From positions 1-17,897 of the forward strand of contig JAERMP010000114.1 in assembly GCA_016844515.1 (NCBI GenBank): a stretch of DNA of 17,897 bases, given 5' to 3'. Position numbers and translations under genes: made by a program. The notes beneath the pieces are model-generated. The model did not search any database. It was not told the origin of the DNA and was given only the letters and a program-made list of their open reading frames with translations. The stretch's first letter is position 1; the number at the start of each line of letters is the position of its first letter. Below are positions 6,555-14,369 of the stretch, in pieces. Origin of the DNA: Thermoleophilia bacterium. GTDB lineage: Bacteria > Actinomycetota > Thermoleophilia > Gaiellales > Gaiellaceae.

Positions 6555-7807
6555 CGCAGCAGTCTCCCCATGACTTCGTCGTGTCGGACGTCCTCGTCGG
6601 CAGCGCCCGTTCGCCGGATCGTTGCCCGCTCCGGGCCGACGACGACGCTCGTCGCTGCTCCAAGCCTCGCAGCTTGGGTGAGCTGCCCCTTCAGCGAACG
6701 CCCCGCGTAGTCCGTGTCACATGACATGTCGAGTGCCCGGAGCTTTGCGAGCCACTGGGTCACGAGCACGCGCGGCGCCCCAGGCTCGAGCGCGAAGAAG
6801 ACATCGATCGTCGGGGCTTCTACTACTGCAACCCCCTCTTCCTCCATCGCGATCAGCAGCCGCTCGATACCGGCCCCGAATCCCACCCCGGGCGTCGGTG
6901 GGCCACCGATCTCCTCGACGAGGTAGTCGTAGCGGCCGCCGCCCGACAGAGTCGCGTTCTCGCTCTCGAGCGGGCCGACGAACTCCCAGGTCGTGCGCGA
7001 GTAGTAGTCGAGCCCGCGAACGAGCGTCGGCACGAGTGTGTAGCCGACACCGACAGCGTCGAGATCCGCGCGAACCGTCGAGAACCTCTCAGCGCACGCC
7101 GCGCACAGCGATTCGCCGATCTTGGGTGCCTCCTCGAGCGCGGCGCGCACTCCTTCTGGCTTCGTCTGGATGTTGTCGAAGACGCGGAGCGGGCTCGTGC
7201 CAGCCTTCCGCCGCGTGTCGGCGTCGAGTCGGTCGCCGTGCGCGGCGAGCCAGGCTTGCAGCGACACAAGGTATGCGGGCCGGCATTCCCTACAGCCAAT
7301 GGAGTTGAGCTCGAGGTGATAGCGCGTGACGCCAAGCCGGCCCAGGAGCGTGTCATAGAGCTGGATCAGCTCCGCATCGATCGCCGGGTCGTCGGTTCCA
7401 ATCGCCTCGACGGACGCCTGCCAGTGTTCCCTGTACCTGCCTCGACCTGGCGCTCCGTAGCGGTACATCGAAGCGATCGTGAAGAGCTTCGCGGGTTGCG
7501 GCTCACGGTGCTGCCCGTGCTACAGATACGCGCGACAGATCGGCGCAGTGCCTTCAGGTCGCAATGTCAGCGATCGGTCGGAACGGTCGGCAAAGGTGTA
7601 CATCTCCTTCTGCACGACGTCGGACCCCTCGCCGGACGTGCGCTGGAAGAGCGCCGTGTCCTCGAACACGGGCGTCTGGATCGGCCGATAGCCGTAGAGG
7701 GAGCAAAGCCGCTCGATCTCGCCTGTTACGCGACGCCAGAGTGGCTGCTCGGCAGGGACGATGTCGTGCGTGCCGCGCGGGCGCTCGATCTTCGTCGTGT
7801 CGCTCAT
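6551..7807 (-). pseudogene. hisS: Histidyl-tRNA synthetase with an in-frame TAG at codon 96
   Basis: HisRS is the class II enzyme that charges tRNA(His). The 418-codon frame from ATG 7807 to TGA 6551 has all expected parts: IERPRGTHD and TLRPEGTAPICRAYL before the stop, then QPAKLFTIASMYRY, RYREHWQASVEAIG, the histidine-binding LVRGLDYYSRTTWEF, GGGRYD, GVGFGAGIERL, and a C-terminal anticodon-binding domain. Codon 96 (7520-7522) is TAG where the family has Glu in the L-E-H-G motif, so a single G-to-T change from GAG explains it. The reading frame is the same on both sides. TAG also terminates mnmA, aspS, the RlpA-like gene and the DUF948-like gene, so genome-wide reassignment is unlikely. The start overlaps the hydrolase stop (ATGA) and the end overlaps aspS. 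HisRS is essential, so a sequencing error, suppression or a second copy elsewhere must be considered. Confidence 0.9.
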
Positions 7808-8454
7808 CCGGCGCGCTCCGAGCGCAGCTCCGCAAGAAACGGGTTGCGCGCGAGCTCCTCGGCGAGCGTCGTCGCAGGACCGTGACCTGGATACACGACG
7901 GTCTCGGGCTCGAACGCTTCGACGAGCGAGCGAATCGACGCCAGGAGGGTCTCCCAGTCGGCCCCTGGAAGGTCGGTTCGACCGACCGAGCCGGCGAACA
8001 GCACATCGCCCGAGAAGATGCAGCCGTCGGCGTAATACGCGAGGTGCGCGGGCGAATGCCCGGGAACCGAGAGGACCTCGAACTCGATCCCAGCGGCGTC
8101 GATCGACTCGCCTCCCGCAAGGAGCACGTCGGGGGTGTGAGAGCGCAGCGAAATCGTCGGAGGGGTGAATCGGCCCGGATTCTCGAGAAGCTCGCGCTCG
8201 CCCTCGGCCATGTAGACCGGTGCTCCGACGTCCTCGGCGAGGTCGGCGACCCCAACCAGGTGGTCCCAATGCCCGTGGGTCACGAGGATGGCGGTGCAAT
8301 GAGCGCCGAGCGTCGCCAGCCGGAGCCGGAGGTCCGGCCCGTCGCCGCTCGGATCGACGACAACGGCCTCGGATGCCTGCGAGCTCGCTCGGACGATGTA
8401 GCAGTTCGTCCCGATCGGTCCGAGCGAAAGCTGTTCGACGCGGAGCGCCGTCAT
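7804..8454 (-). CDS. Metallo-beta-lactamase-fold hydrolase (glyoxalase II-like)
   Basis: 216-residue cytoplasmic hydrolase. It has the binuclear metal site of the family: THGHWDH (His60, His62, Asp64, His65), PGHSPAH (His133), FSGDVLF (Asp150) and YPGHGP (His191). The N-terminal LGPIGTNCYIV is typical of the short YcbL/GloB-like branch, which acts on thioesters or similar substrates. The exact substrate cannot be read from the sequence. It starts with ATG at 8454, 10 nt after the upstream membrane-protein gene, with a short GAGG about 5 nt before the start. Its TGA overlaps the hisS ATG. Small MBL-fold genes next to hisS are, from memory, common in several phyla. Confidence 0.92.
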   Translation of the reverse strand: MTALRVEQLSLGPIGTNCYIVRASSQASEAVVVDPSGDGPDLRLRLATLGAHCTAILVTHGHWDHLVGVADLAEDVGAPVYMAEGERELLENPGRFTPPTISLRSHTPDVLLAGGESIDAAGIEFEVLSVPGHSPAHLAYYADGCIFSGDVLFAGSVGRTDLPGADWETLLASIRSLVEAFEPETVVYPGHGPATTLAEELARNPFLAELRSERAG

Positions 8455-8464
8455 CTGTGCCTCG

Positions 8465-8857
8465 TCAGCTCCCGCGCCGACCGTCCGTCTGCTCGCGTCG
8501 CGCCAGACGTCGCTTGTAATTCCGGTAGAAGACGCCGTCGAGGAAGTAGCTGAAGGGGATGAAGATGGCGACGATGAGCGCGGCCTGGGTGAGCTGCTCT
8601 CTCAACGTGAGGTTGTTCGAGAGCAGCATCACGGTCCCGACCATGATCGGTGCGAAGATGAGGCCCCGCTTGAGAGTCCTGCGCCAGGAGGGAGGCTGCG
8701 GCTCCCTCCTGGCGCGCGCCGTTTCCGCACGAGAGCTCGATCCTTGCTTCTCAGGAGAGACGTCCTGCGGGTCGAGCACATTCCCTTCGCCGTCCTCCCA
8801 GACGTACTCGTGACGTTGTTCCTTCGCACGCCTGCGGCGCTGCTTTCGAGTCGACAT
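8465..8857 (-). CDS. Hypothetical small membrane protein with a basic N-terminus
   Basis: 130-residue protein that I do not recognise. Residues 1-20 are strongly basic (a KQRRRR run), followed by an acidic/polar linker to about 57. Two hydrophobic helices come next (about 64-80, LIFAPIMVGTVMLL, and 91-107, AALIVAIFIPFSYFL), then a very basic tail. By the positive-inside rule both ends would be cytoplasmic, forming a hairpin in the membrane. It starts 7 nt after the hutI stop and ends 10 nt before the hydrolase, so it is co-transcribed with both. A CATAAT sequence lies 6 nt before the ATG, a weak match to the TANNNT boxes seen elsewhere. Nothing links it to histidine degradation except position. 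Confidence 0.8.
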   Translation of the reverse strand: MSTRKQRRRRAKEQRHEYVWEDGEGNVLDPQDVSPEKQGSSSRAETARARREPQPPSWRRTLKRGLIFAPIMVGTVMLLSNNLTLREQLTQAALIVAIFIPFSYFLDGVFYRNYKRRLARREQTDGRRGS

Positions 8858-8864
8858 CCAGCGA

Positions 8865-10115
8865 TTATGCCCGCGCCGTCGACGCGATCCGTCCGTCTCG
8901 AACTACGGTGTGCACTACGTCGCCTCCGAGGTGGTAGGCGAGATACCGCCAGTCGTCGGCCGCCACGAGCACGATGTCGGCGTCGAAACCGCGGGCGAGG
9001 CGTCCTTTCCGGTCGGCGCGGGACAGGACGTGAGCGGCGTTGACGGTGCACGCGGCCAACGCCTCTTCCGGAGCCAGCCGCAGCTGCGTCGCGGCAAGCG
9101 CGCATACGAGCGGCAGGCTCTCGGAATACGCGCTCCCGGGGTTGAAATCCGTTGCGAGAGCGATCGCCGCGCCTGCATCCACGAGCGCGCGCGCGGGAGG
9201 CATGGGCTGGCCGAGGAAGAGGGCGCTCGCGGGCAGGAGCACGCCCACGACGCCGCTCGCCGCGAGTGCCGCGATGCCACCGGGGCCCGTGCTCTCGAGG
9301 TGGTCGACCGATCTCGCCCCGAGCTCGATCGCGAGTGGGATCGCACCGGCCTCGGTGAACTGATCTCCGTGAAGTCGTAACTCGAGCCCGGCCGAGCGAC
9401 AGGCCGACAGGATCCGCCGAGCCTGCTCGACGTCGAAGGCACCCCGCTCGAGGAAGACGTCCGCCGCCTCGGCGAGTAGCGCCGCATCCGGAAGTACATC
9501 CTCGATCAGGAAGTCGACGTACGAGTCGGCGCCAGAGTCCGTGAACTCTGGCGGGACCGCGTGAGCACCGAGCCAGGTGGGCACGCCCCCGGCGTTCTTG
9601 ATCACGCGCAGTTGCGTGAGCTCGGTTTCGTGATCGAGCCCGTATCCCGACTTGGCCTCGAACGTCGTCGTTCCCGCTCGCAGCATCCAAGCCTGATGCC
9701 GGGAAAGGGCTGCCGCGAGGCCTGCCTCGCCCGCCTCGCGTGTCGCGCGGACCGTCGAGAGGATCCCTCCGCCCTTCGCATGAAGCTCCTCGTACGTGGC
9801 TCCTCCAGCGCGCAGCGAGAACTCCTCGACACGGTCGCCCGCGAAGCAGGCATGCGTGTGACAGTCGACGAGACCGGGAACGGCGGCGAGCCCTCGCCCG
9901 TCGACCTCGACGACATCGTCATCGAGCCGCGGGAGCCGCCGCATCGGCCCGACATCTGCGATCCGACCGTCCTCGCAGAGGATGTACGCGTCGGCGACAA
10001 CATCGATCGCCCGCAATTCGGCGCCCCGAACCGGAGCAGACCGACCGGCCGGGCTCGCCACCTGCGAGAGGTCGCGGATCAGCAGCCGTCCGGGCTTCTC
10101 CCCGTTCTGGCTCAC
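8865..10115 (-). CDS. hutI: Imidazolonepropionase
   Basis: Third step of histidine degradation: hydrolyses 4-imidazolone-5-propanoate to N-formimino-L-glutamate. The 416-residue length is normal. It is an amidohydrolase-superfamily barrel with metal ligands in [11 protein letters not shown] (His86, His88), His249 in RLHGDQF, and Asp323 in ATDFNPG. The conserved [12 protein letters not shown] and FEAKSGYGL substrate-site motifs and SVDHLE (His272) are present. The flanking N- and C-terminal beta-sandwich strands are intact. It starts with GTG at 10115, sharing GTGA with the hutU stop, with no Shine-Dalgarno sequence, so translation is probably coupled to hutU. It ends with TAA. This is one of the two intact hut genes here. 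Confidence 0.97.
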   Translation of the reverse strand: MSQNGEKPGRLLIRDLSQVASPAGRSAPVRGAELRAIDVVADAYILCEDGRIADVGPMRRLPRLDDDVVEVDGRGLAAVPGLVDCHTHACFAGDRVEEFSLRAGGATYEELHAKGGGILSTVRATREAGEAGLAAALSRHQAWMLRAGTTTFEAKSGYGLDHETELTQLRVIKNAGGVPTWLGAHAVPPEFTDSGADSYVDFLIEDVLPDAALLAEAADVFLERGAFDVEQARRILSACRSAGLELRLHGDQFTEAGAIPLAIELGARSVDHLESTGPGGIAALAASGVVGVLLPASALFLGQPMPPARALVDAGAAIALATDFNPGSAYSESLPLVCALAATQLRLAPEEALAACTVNAAHVLSRADRKGRLARGFDADIVLVAADDWRYLAYHLGGDVVHTVVRDGRIASTARA

Positions 10116-11790
10116 GGTTCGGAGTGCGGGATCGACGGCAAGTCGATACCCAGCTCGCGTGCCGTCGTCAGCGCCTCCTCATAGCCGGCGTCGGCGTGGC
10201 GCATGACGCCCGTGCCAGGATCGGTCGTGAGAACCCGCTCGAGCCGCTCGGCCGCAGCGTCGGACCCATCGGCGACGACGACCATGCCGGCATGGATCGA
10301 GTTGCCGATCCCGACCCCACCGCCGTGGTGAACGCTCACCCAGGTCGCACCCGCCGCGACGTTCAGCAGCGCATTCAGGATCGGCCAGTCCGCGATCGCG
10401 TCCGAGCCGTCCCGCATCGCCTCGGTCTCGCGGTACGGGGAGGCGACGGAGCCCGAGTCGAGGTGATCACGTCCGATGACGACGGGCGCGGACACGGCCC
10501 CAGAGCGAACGAGCGCGTTGATCGCGAGCCCCGCTCGCGCGCGATCGCCGTATCCGAGCCAGCAGATCCGTGCCGGCAACCCCTGGAACTCGACACGGCC
10601 CGGAGCGAGCTCGAGCCACCGGCGGAGCAGGAGATCGTCCGGAAAGAGCCCGGATCACCCGACAGGGCGGCCCAGCGGAATGGCCCAACGCCTCGACAGA
10701 AGAGATGCCGGATATACGCCGGGACGAAGCCCGGATATGAGAAGGCGTCCTCTACGCCAGCCTCATGAGCCTCCCCTCGAAGATTGTTGCCATAGTCGAA
10801 AACGTAACAGCCGCTTCGGACGAACTGCAGCATGCCTTCGACATGAGCTGCGATCGATCCGCGCGCTCGGCGGAGGTACTCGTCCGGGTCGCGCACTCGG
10901 AGCTCCTCGGCCTCGGCGACGTCGAGCCCCTGCGGCACATAGCCCGTGAGCGGATCGTGGGCCGCCGTCTGATCCGTCACCAGATCGAACAGCTCACCGC
11001 GCTTCGCGAGCTCAGGCACGACATCGGCTGCATTTCCGAGCAGCCCAACCGACAATGGCCGGCGTTCTCGAGCTGCCACTCGAACCCGAGCAAGTGCGTC
11101 GTCGAGCGAGTCCGTCGCCTCGTCGAGATACCGCGTCTCCAGTCGTCGTTCGATACGGCTCGGATCGACCTCGACGCACAGGATCGCTGCTCCGCACATC
11201 GTCGCAGCCAGAGGCTGGGCACCACCCATCCCACCGAGCCCGGCCGTGAGGATCGTTCGACCCGCGAGATCGGGAGACCCGAAGTGCTTCTCCCCGGCGG
11301 CGGCGAACGTCTGATACGTGCCCTGCAGGATCCCCTGCGTCCCAATGTAGATCCAACTCCCGGCCGTCATCTGGCCGAACATCGTCAGCCCCTCTGCTTC
11401 GAGTCGACGGAACTCGTCCCAAGTCGCCCAGCGCGGTACGAGGAGTGCGTTCGCAATGAGCACGCGGGGTGCCCACTCGTTCGTGCGGAAGACGCCGACG
11501 GGCTTTCCGCTCTGGACGAGGAGCGTCTCGTCCGCCTCGAGCCGTAGCAGCGTCCGCACGATCGCCTTCAGGGCGGCATGGCTTCGGGCAGCACGCCCTG
11601 TGCCGCCGTAGACGACGAGACGCTCCGGATGCTCCGCCACGTCGGGGTCGAGATTGTTGAGGAGCATCCGCAGCGGCGCTTCGGTTTGCCAGCTGCGCGC
11701 GTTCAACGTCGTGCCTCTGGGAGCTCGGATCGCGCCGAGGTCCCCGCACAGCGCTTCGACCGTAGCGTCCGCGATCTGCACGTCGGTCAC
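10112..11790 (-). pseudogene. hutU: Urocanate hydratase, frame interrupted
   Basis: Second step of histidine degradation: hydrates urocanate to imidazolonepropionate using tightly bound NAD+. Codons 1-380 are normal: [13 protein letters not shown], the NAD-binding GLGGMGG (about 184-190), YGNN, and the active-site Cys365 in [17 protein letters not shown]. Directly after GDP (10651-10653) only two bases (10649-10650) separate it from [14 protein letters not shown] in a different frame. That frame runs on through [30 protein letters not shown] and [13 protein letters not shown] to TGA 10112. Homologues have about 12 residues (a QDIYKTD-like segment) here, so about 34 nt are missing. GTG 11790 overlaps the hutH TGA as GTGA. 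Both halves are otherwise highly conserved, so any lesion is very recent or an assembly artefact. Confidence 0.92.
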
Positions 11791-13316
11791 GCGAGAACGC
11801 CGATCTTGCTCTCCGCGGCAGCGAGAACTACTCCGGAGCGGATTGCCGCGGCGACGCGCTCGATGTCCGCGCTCAGCGAACGGTCCTCGATGAGCCGATC
11901 CGAGAGCGAGCGGACGACATCGTGAACCGCGCACACTCCTTCGCCCGGCCGGAGCGGAGCCAGGAACTCGATCGCCTGCGCACCGGCGAGAAGCTCGATC
12001 GCCAATGTCCGCTCCGCGTTGTCGAGGACCCGCAGCGCCTTGAGCCCGGCCGCATTGCCCATCGAAACGTGGTCCTCCTGTCCCGCGCTCGTCGGAATCG
12101 AGTCGACGCTGGCAGGATGGGCATAGACCTTGTTCTCGGAGACGAGCGCAGCGGCGACGTACTGCGGGATCATGAATCCGGAGTTCAGTCCGCCCTCCTC
12201 GACGAGGAACGGCGGCAGCCCTCCCGAGAGCGTGGGATTCACGAGCCGCTCGATGCGCCGCTCCGAGATGCTGGCGAGCTCGGCTACGCCGATCGCGAGC
12301 ACATCGAGCGCGAAAGCGAGTGGCTGTCCGTGAAAGTTCCCCGCAGACACGATCTCGCCCTCGTCGAGCAAGACGAGGGGATTGTCCGTCGCCGAGTTCA
12401 GCTCTACCTCGACGGTCGAACGGACGTAGTCGAGGAGATCCCGGCATGCGCCGTGCACCTGCGGAGCACAGCGAAGCGCGTAGGCATCCTGGACCTTGTC
12501 GCACCAGCGATGGGACTCGATGATGGCCGACCCCTCGAGCAGTCGCAAGACGTTGGCCGCCGCGTCCCCCTGCCCCTTCAGCGGTCTTGCGCGGTGGACC
12601 GCGGGCGTGAAGCTCGTCCGCGATCCCTGAAGCGACTCCAGCGAGAGAGCGCATGCAAGGTCCGCAGTCGCAGCGAGCCGTCGAGCGCGCACGATCCCGA
12701 GCGCGGCCATCGAAGCCATGAACTGTGTCCCGTTGACGAGCGAGAGCCCTTCCTTGCTCGCCAGCCGGATCGGCGCCAGCCCGACACTGCGCAGTGCATC
12801 GCCGCCGTCGAGGCGCTCGCCGCCGACGACCGCCTCGCCCTCGCCGATGAGGGGAAGTGCAAGGTGTGCGAGTGGGGCGAGATCGCCGCTCGCTCCCACC
12901 GATCCGCGCGCAGGCACAACCGGGAGGACACCACGGTTGAGGCACTCGACGAGCAGCTCGACCGTCGTGACATGCGCACCCGAGAACCCTTTTGCGAGCG
13001 TGTTCGCGCGCAGGAGCATCGCCCCGCGTATGACCTCGTCGGGGTACGGCTCGCCCACACCGCACGCGTGGCTTCGCAGGAGCCGCAACTGGAGCTCCTC
13101 GGCCATGTCTTCGGGGATGTGCGTGGACACGAAACGACCGAACCCCGTGTTCACGCCGTACGTGTGCTCGCCGTGAATCGAGTCGACGAGCTTCCGTGCG
13201 GCGCGCATCCGGTCCTTCGCGCCCTCCGCGACCTCGGCAGAGGCTCCGCCGACCGCGGCGTCCCAGACGTCGACGAGAGTGAGATCCTCGCCGGTCAGGA
13301 CTATCGTCCGCGTCAC
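11787..13316 (-). CDS. hutH: Histidine ammonia-lyase
   Basis: First step of histidine degradation: removes ammonia from L-histidine to give trans-urocanate. It is complete at 509 residues, the normal length, in one frame. Ala142-Ser143-Gly144 in [15 protein letters not shown] is the triad that cyclises into the MIO electrophile. Tyr53 in [10 protein letters not shown] is the catalytic base position. Further conserved blocks are [34 protein letters not shown], and the C-terminal QEDHVSMG. It starts with GTG at 13316, 6 nt after a TAGACT box, so it is probably translated from a leaderless transcript. Its stop overlaps the hutU start. The 171-nt gap to ftcD carries an inverted repeat that overlaps its promoter. 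Confidence 0.98.
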   Translation of the reverse strand: MTRTIVLTGEDLTLVDVWDAAVGGASAEVAEGAKDRMRAARKLVDSIHGEHTYGVNTGFGRFVSTHIPEDMAEELQLRLLRSHACGVGEPYPDEVIRGAMLLRANTLAKGFSGAHVTTVELLVECLNRGVLPVVPARGSVGASGDLAPLAHLALPLIGEGEAVVGGERLDGGDALRSVGLAPIRLASKEGLSLVNGTQFMASMAALGIVRARRLAATADLACALSLESLQGSRTSFTPAVHRARPLKGQGDAAANVLRLLEGSAIIESHRWCDKVQDAYALRCAPQVHGACRDLLDYVRSTVEVELNSATDNPLVLLDEGEIVSAGNFHGQPLAFALDVLAIGVAELASISERRIERLVNPTLSGGLPPFLVEEGGLNSGFMIPQYVAAALVSENKVYAHPASVDSIPTSAGQEDHVSMGNAAGLKALRVLDNAERTLAIELLAGAQAIEFLAPLRPGEGVCAVHDVVRSLSDRLIEDRSLSADIERVAAAIRSGVVLAAAESKIGVLA

Positions 13317-13322
13317 GGCGCG

Positions 13323-13328
13323 AGTCTA
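13323..13328 (-). promoter_or_regulatory. Leaderless-type -10 box (TAGACT) for hutH
   Basis: TAGACT on the minus strand ends 6 nt before the GTG of hutH. The upstream ATCAACCATC forms one arm of the inverted repeat in the ftcD-hutH gap and matches the mnmA promoter at 15 of 16 specified positions in ATCAAYCATCTAGNCT. A regulator binding the arm would overlap the promoter. Confidence 0.6.
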
Positions 13329-13493
13329 GATGGTTGATTCCTAATCCCCGCACACGCAGATGGGGGCCTGCACGCGGCGCATCACGGCCGCCCCGATCGG
13401 CACCAAGGTCTCCAGCCTTGCCACCGATCGCGTCGACCGCGCTGCTTGGGGCAGACCCTCCCCACGCACACGCGGATCAGGAATCAATCATCT
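13328..13493. repeat. 166-bp inverted-repeat element in the ftcD-hutH gap with a central hairpin
   Basis: Imperfect terminal inverted repeats of 20 nt match at 18 positions: AGATGGTTGATTCCTAATCC at 13328-13347 and the complement of 13474-13493. Just inside each arm on the minus strand lies CGTGTGCG followed by a G-run, in the same orientation on both sides (a direct repeat). In the middle, CGATCGG...CCGATCG enclosing a second CCAAGG/CCTTGG-type pairing forms a strong hairpin (13394-13430). No coding sequence fits. The right arm covers the ftcD stop codon and the left arm covers the hutH promoter. It could be a regulator site pair, a structured 3' UTR or small RNA, or a MITE-like insert. I see no target-site duplication. 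Confidence 0.6.
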
Positions 13494-14349
13494 CGTGGTC
13501 TTTCCACCGGATCGAAGAGCGCGCTCGAGCACGCGCGACTCGTCAATGCCCGGCAGCTCGACACCCGCTTCGAGGGCCGCGCGAAGGACGCTCGCGGGGA
13601 CGAGCCCGACAAGCTCTCCACCTCTTACGACGACGCCGCGCGACGCCGCCTCGGCCCGTACTCGCTCGACGACTTCGTGAAGCGGCGCACGCTCGATGTC
13701 CACCACGTTCATGCTGACCTGAGCTAGTCCGGAGCTCGGGAGGAGGAGCCCGATCGCCTGCACTCCGGGCATCCCACCGCCGGACTCGCGCACAGCGGCG
13801 GCGATCTCACGCGCAACGTCGACGTGGTCGGTGTCGAGGATCACGTTGTAGGCGATGAGTGGACGCCGAGCGCCCGCGCCGTGGACCTGCGTCGGGCACG
13901 AGCTCACCGATCTCCACGCGGCGCTGCAGCCCCTCGAGCCCGCCGTTCCGGAAGTAAGCCGCTATTCGCCCGCCCCCGATCTCGCCGTAGTGGAAGACCG
14001 GAAGCCCGAGCTCGGCTCCGATCCGGCCGGCGAGGGAACGCGCTGTCGCCTTGGCCAGCTCCATGTCATCGTGCGGGAACGGCACGACAGGGACGACGTC
14101 GACGGCGCCGACTCTCGGGTGGACCCCCGCATGAGCACGGAGATCGACGAGGGCGAGCGCAGCCGAGATGCCTGCGAGCAAGGCCTCGGCAAGTGCTGGA
14201 GCGTCACCGACGAGCGTGAACACGGCCCGGTGGTGATCGGGATCTGCGTGGACGTCGAGTACCCGCGCGTCCTTCGCGAACGCGCGCTCGATCGTCTTGA
14301 TGACAGCGCCGTTGCGCCCCTCCGAGACGTTGGGCACAGCCTCGAGCAC
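13488..14349 (-). pseudogene. ftcD: Glutamate formimidoyltransferase, frame interrupted
   Basis: Transfers the formimino group of formiminoglutamate to tetrahydrofolate, releasing glutamate, and so completes the Hut route. Only the transferase half (two ferredoxin-like subdomains, normally about 300 residues) is encoded, and no cyclodeaminase domain is attached. The N-terminal frame has LEAVPNVSEGRN, DVHADPDHHRAVFTLVG, HAGVHPRVGAVDVVPVVP, HYGEIG and RVEIGELVPDAGP. The C-terminal frame resumes with GARRPLIAYNVILDT, GGGMPGVQAIGLLL and VSMNVVD to TGA 13488. Between GP and GARRPL (13875-13881) only 7 nt remain where homologues have about 10-13 residues, so about 29-35 nt are missing and the frame shifts. 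I chose GTG 14349 because it starts the conserved LEAVPNVSEG and lies 7 nt after TAGGGT. Confidence 0.88.
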
Positions 14350-14355
14350 GACCCG

Positions 14356-14362
14356 TACCCTA
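14356..14362. promoter_or_regulatory. Divergent promoter with overlapping -10 boxes (ftcD / ABC exporter)
   Basis: The heptamer TACCCTA reads TACCCT on the plus strand (14356-14361), 8 nt before the GTG of the ABC gene at 14370. It reads TAGGGT on the minus strand (14362-14357), 7 nt before the GTG of ftcD at 14349. The two start codons are only 20 nt apart, so one symmetric -10 element appears to serve both directions. This fits the known class of bidirectional bacterial promoters with shared -10 symmetry. Confidence 0.6.
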
Positions 14363-14369
14363 CGAGGCC

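Noticed and set aside
7520..7522. TAG in hisS read as a recoded sense codon (pyrrolysine or reassigned stop)
   Set aside because: TAG terminates four neighbouring genes here, the expected residue is an ordinary Glu, and no recoding signal is apparent.
10375..13353. A 992-codon minus-strand open frame spanning hutH and most of hutU
   Set aside because: Only its hutU part (from 11790) is protein-like. Upstream it is an Arg/Gly-rich shadow of hutH, and after the hutU junction it continues in the wrong frame.
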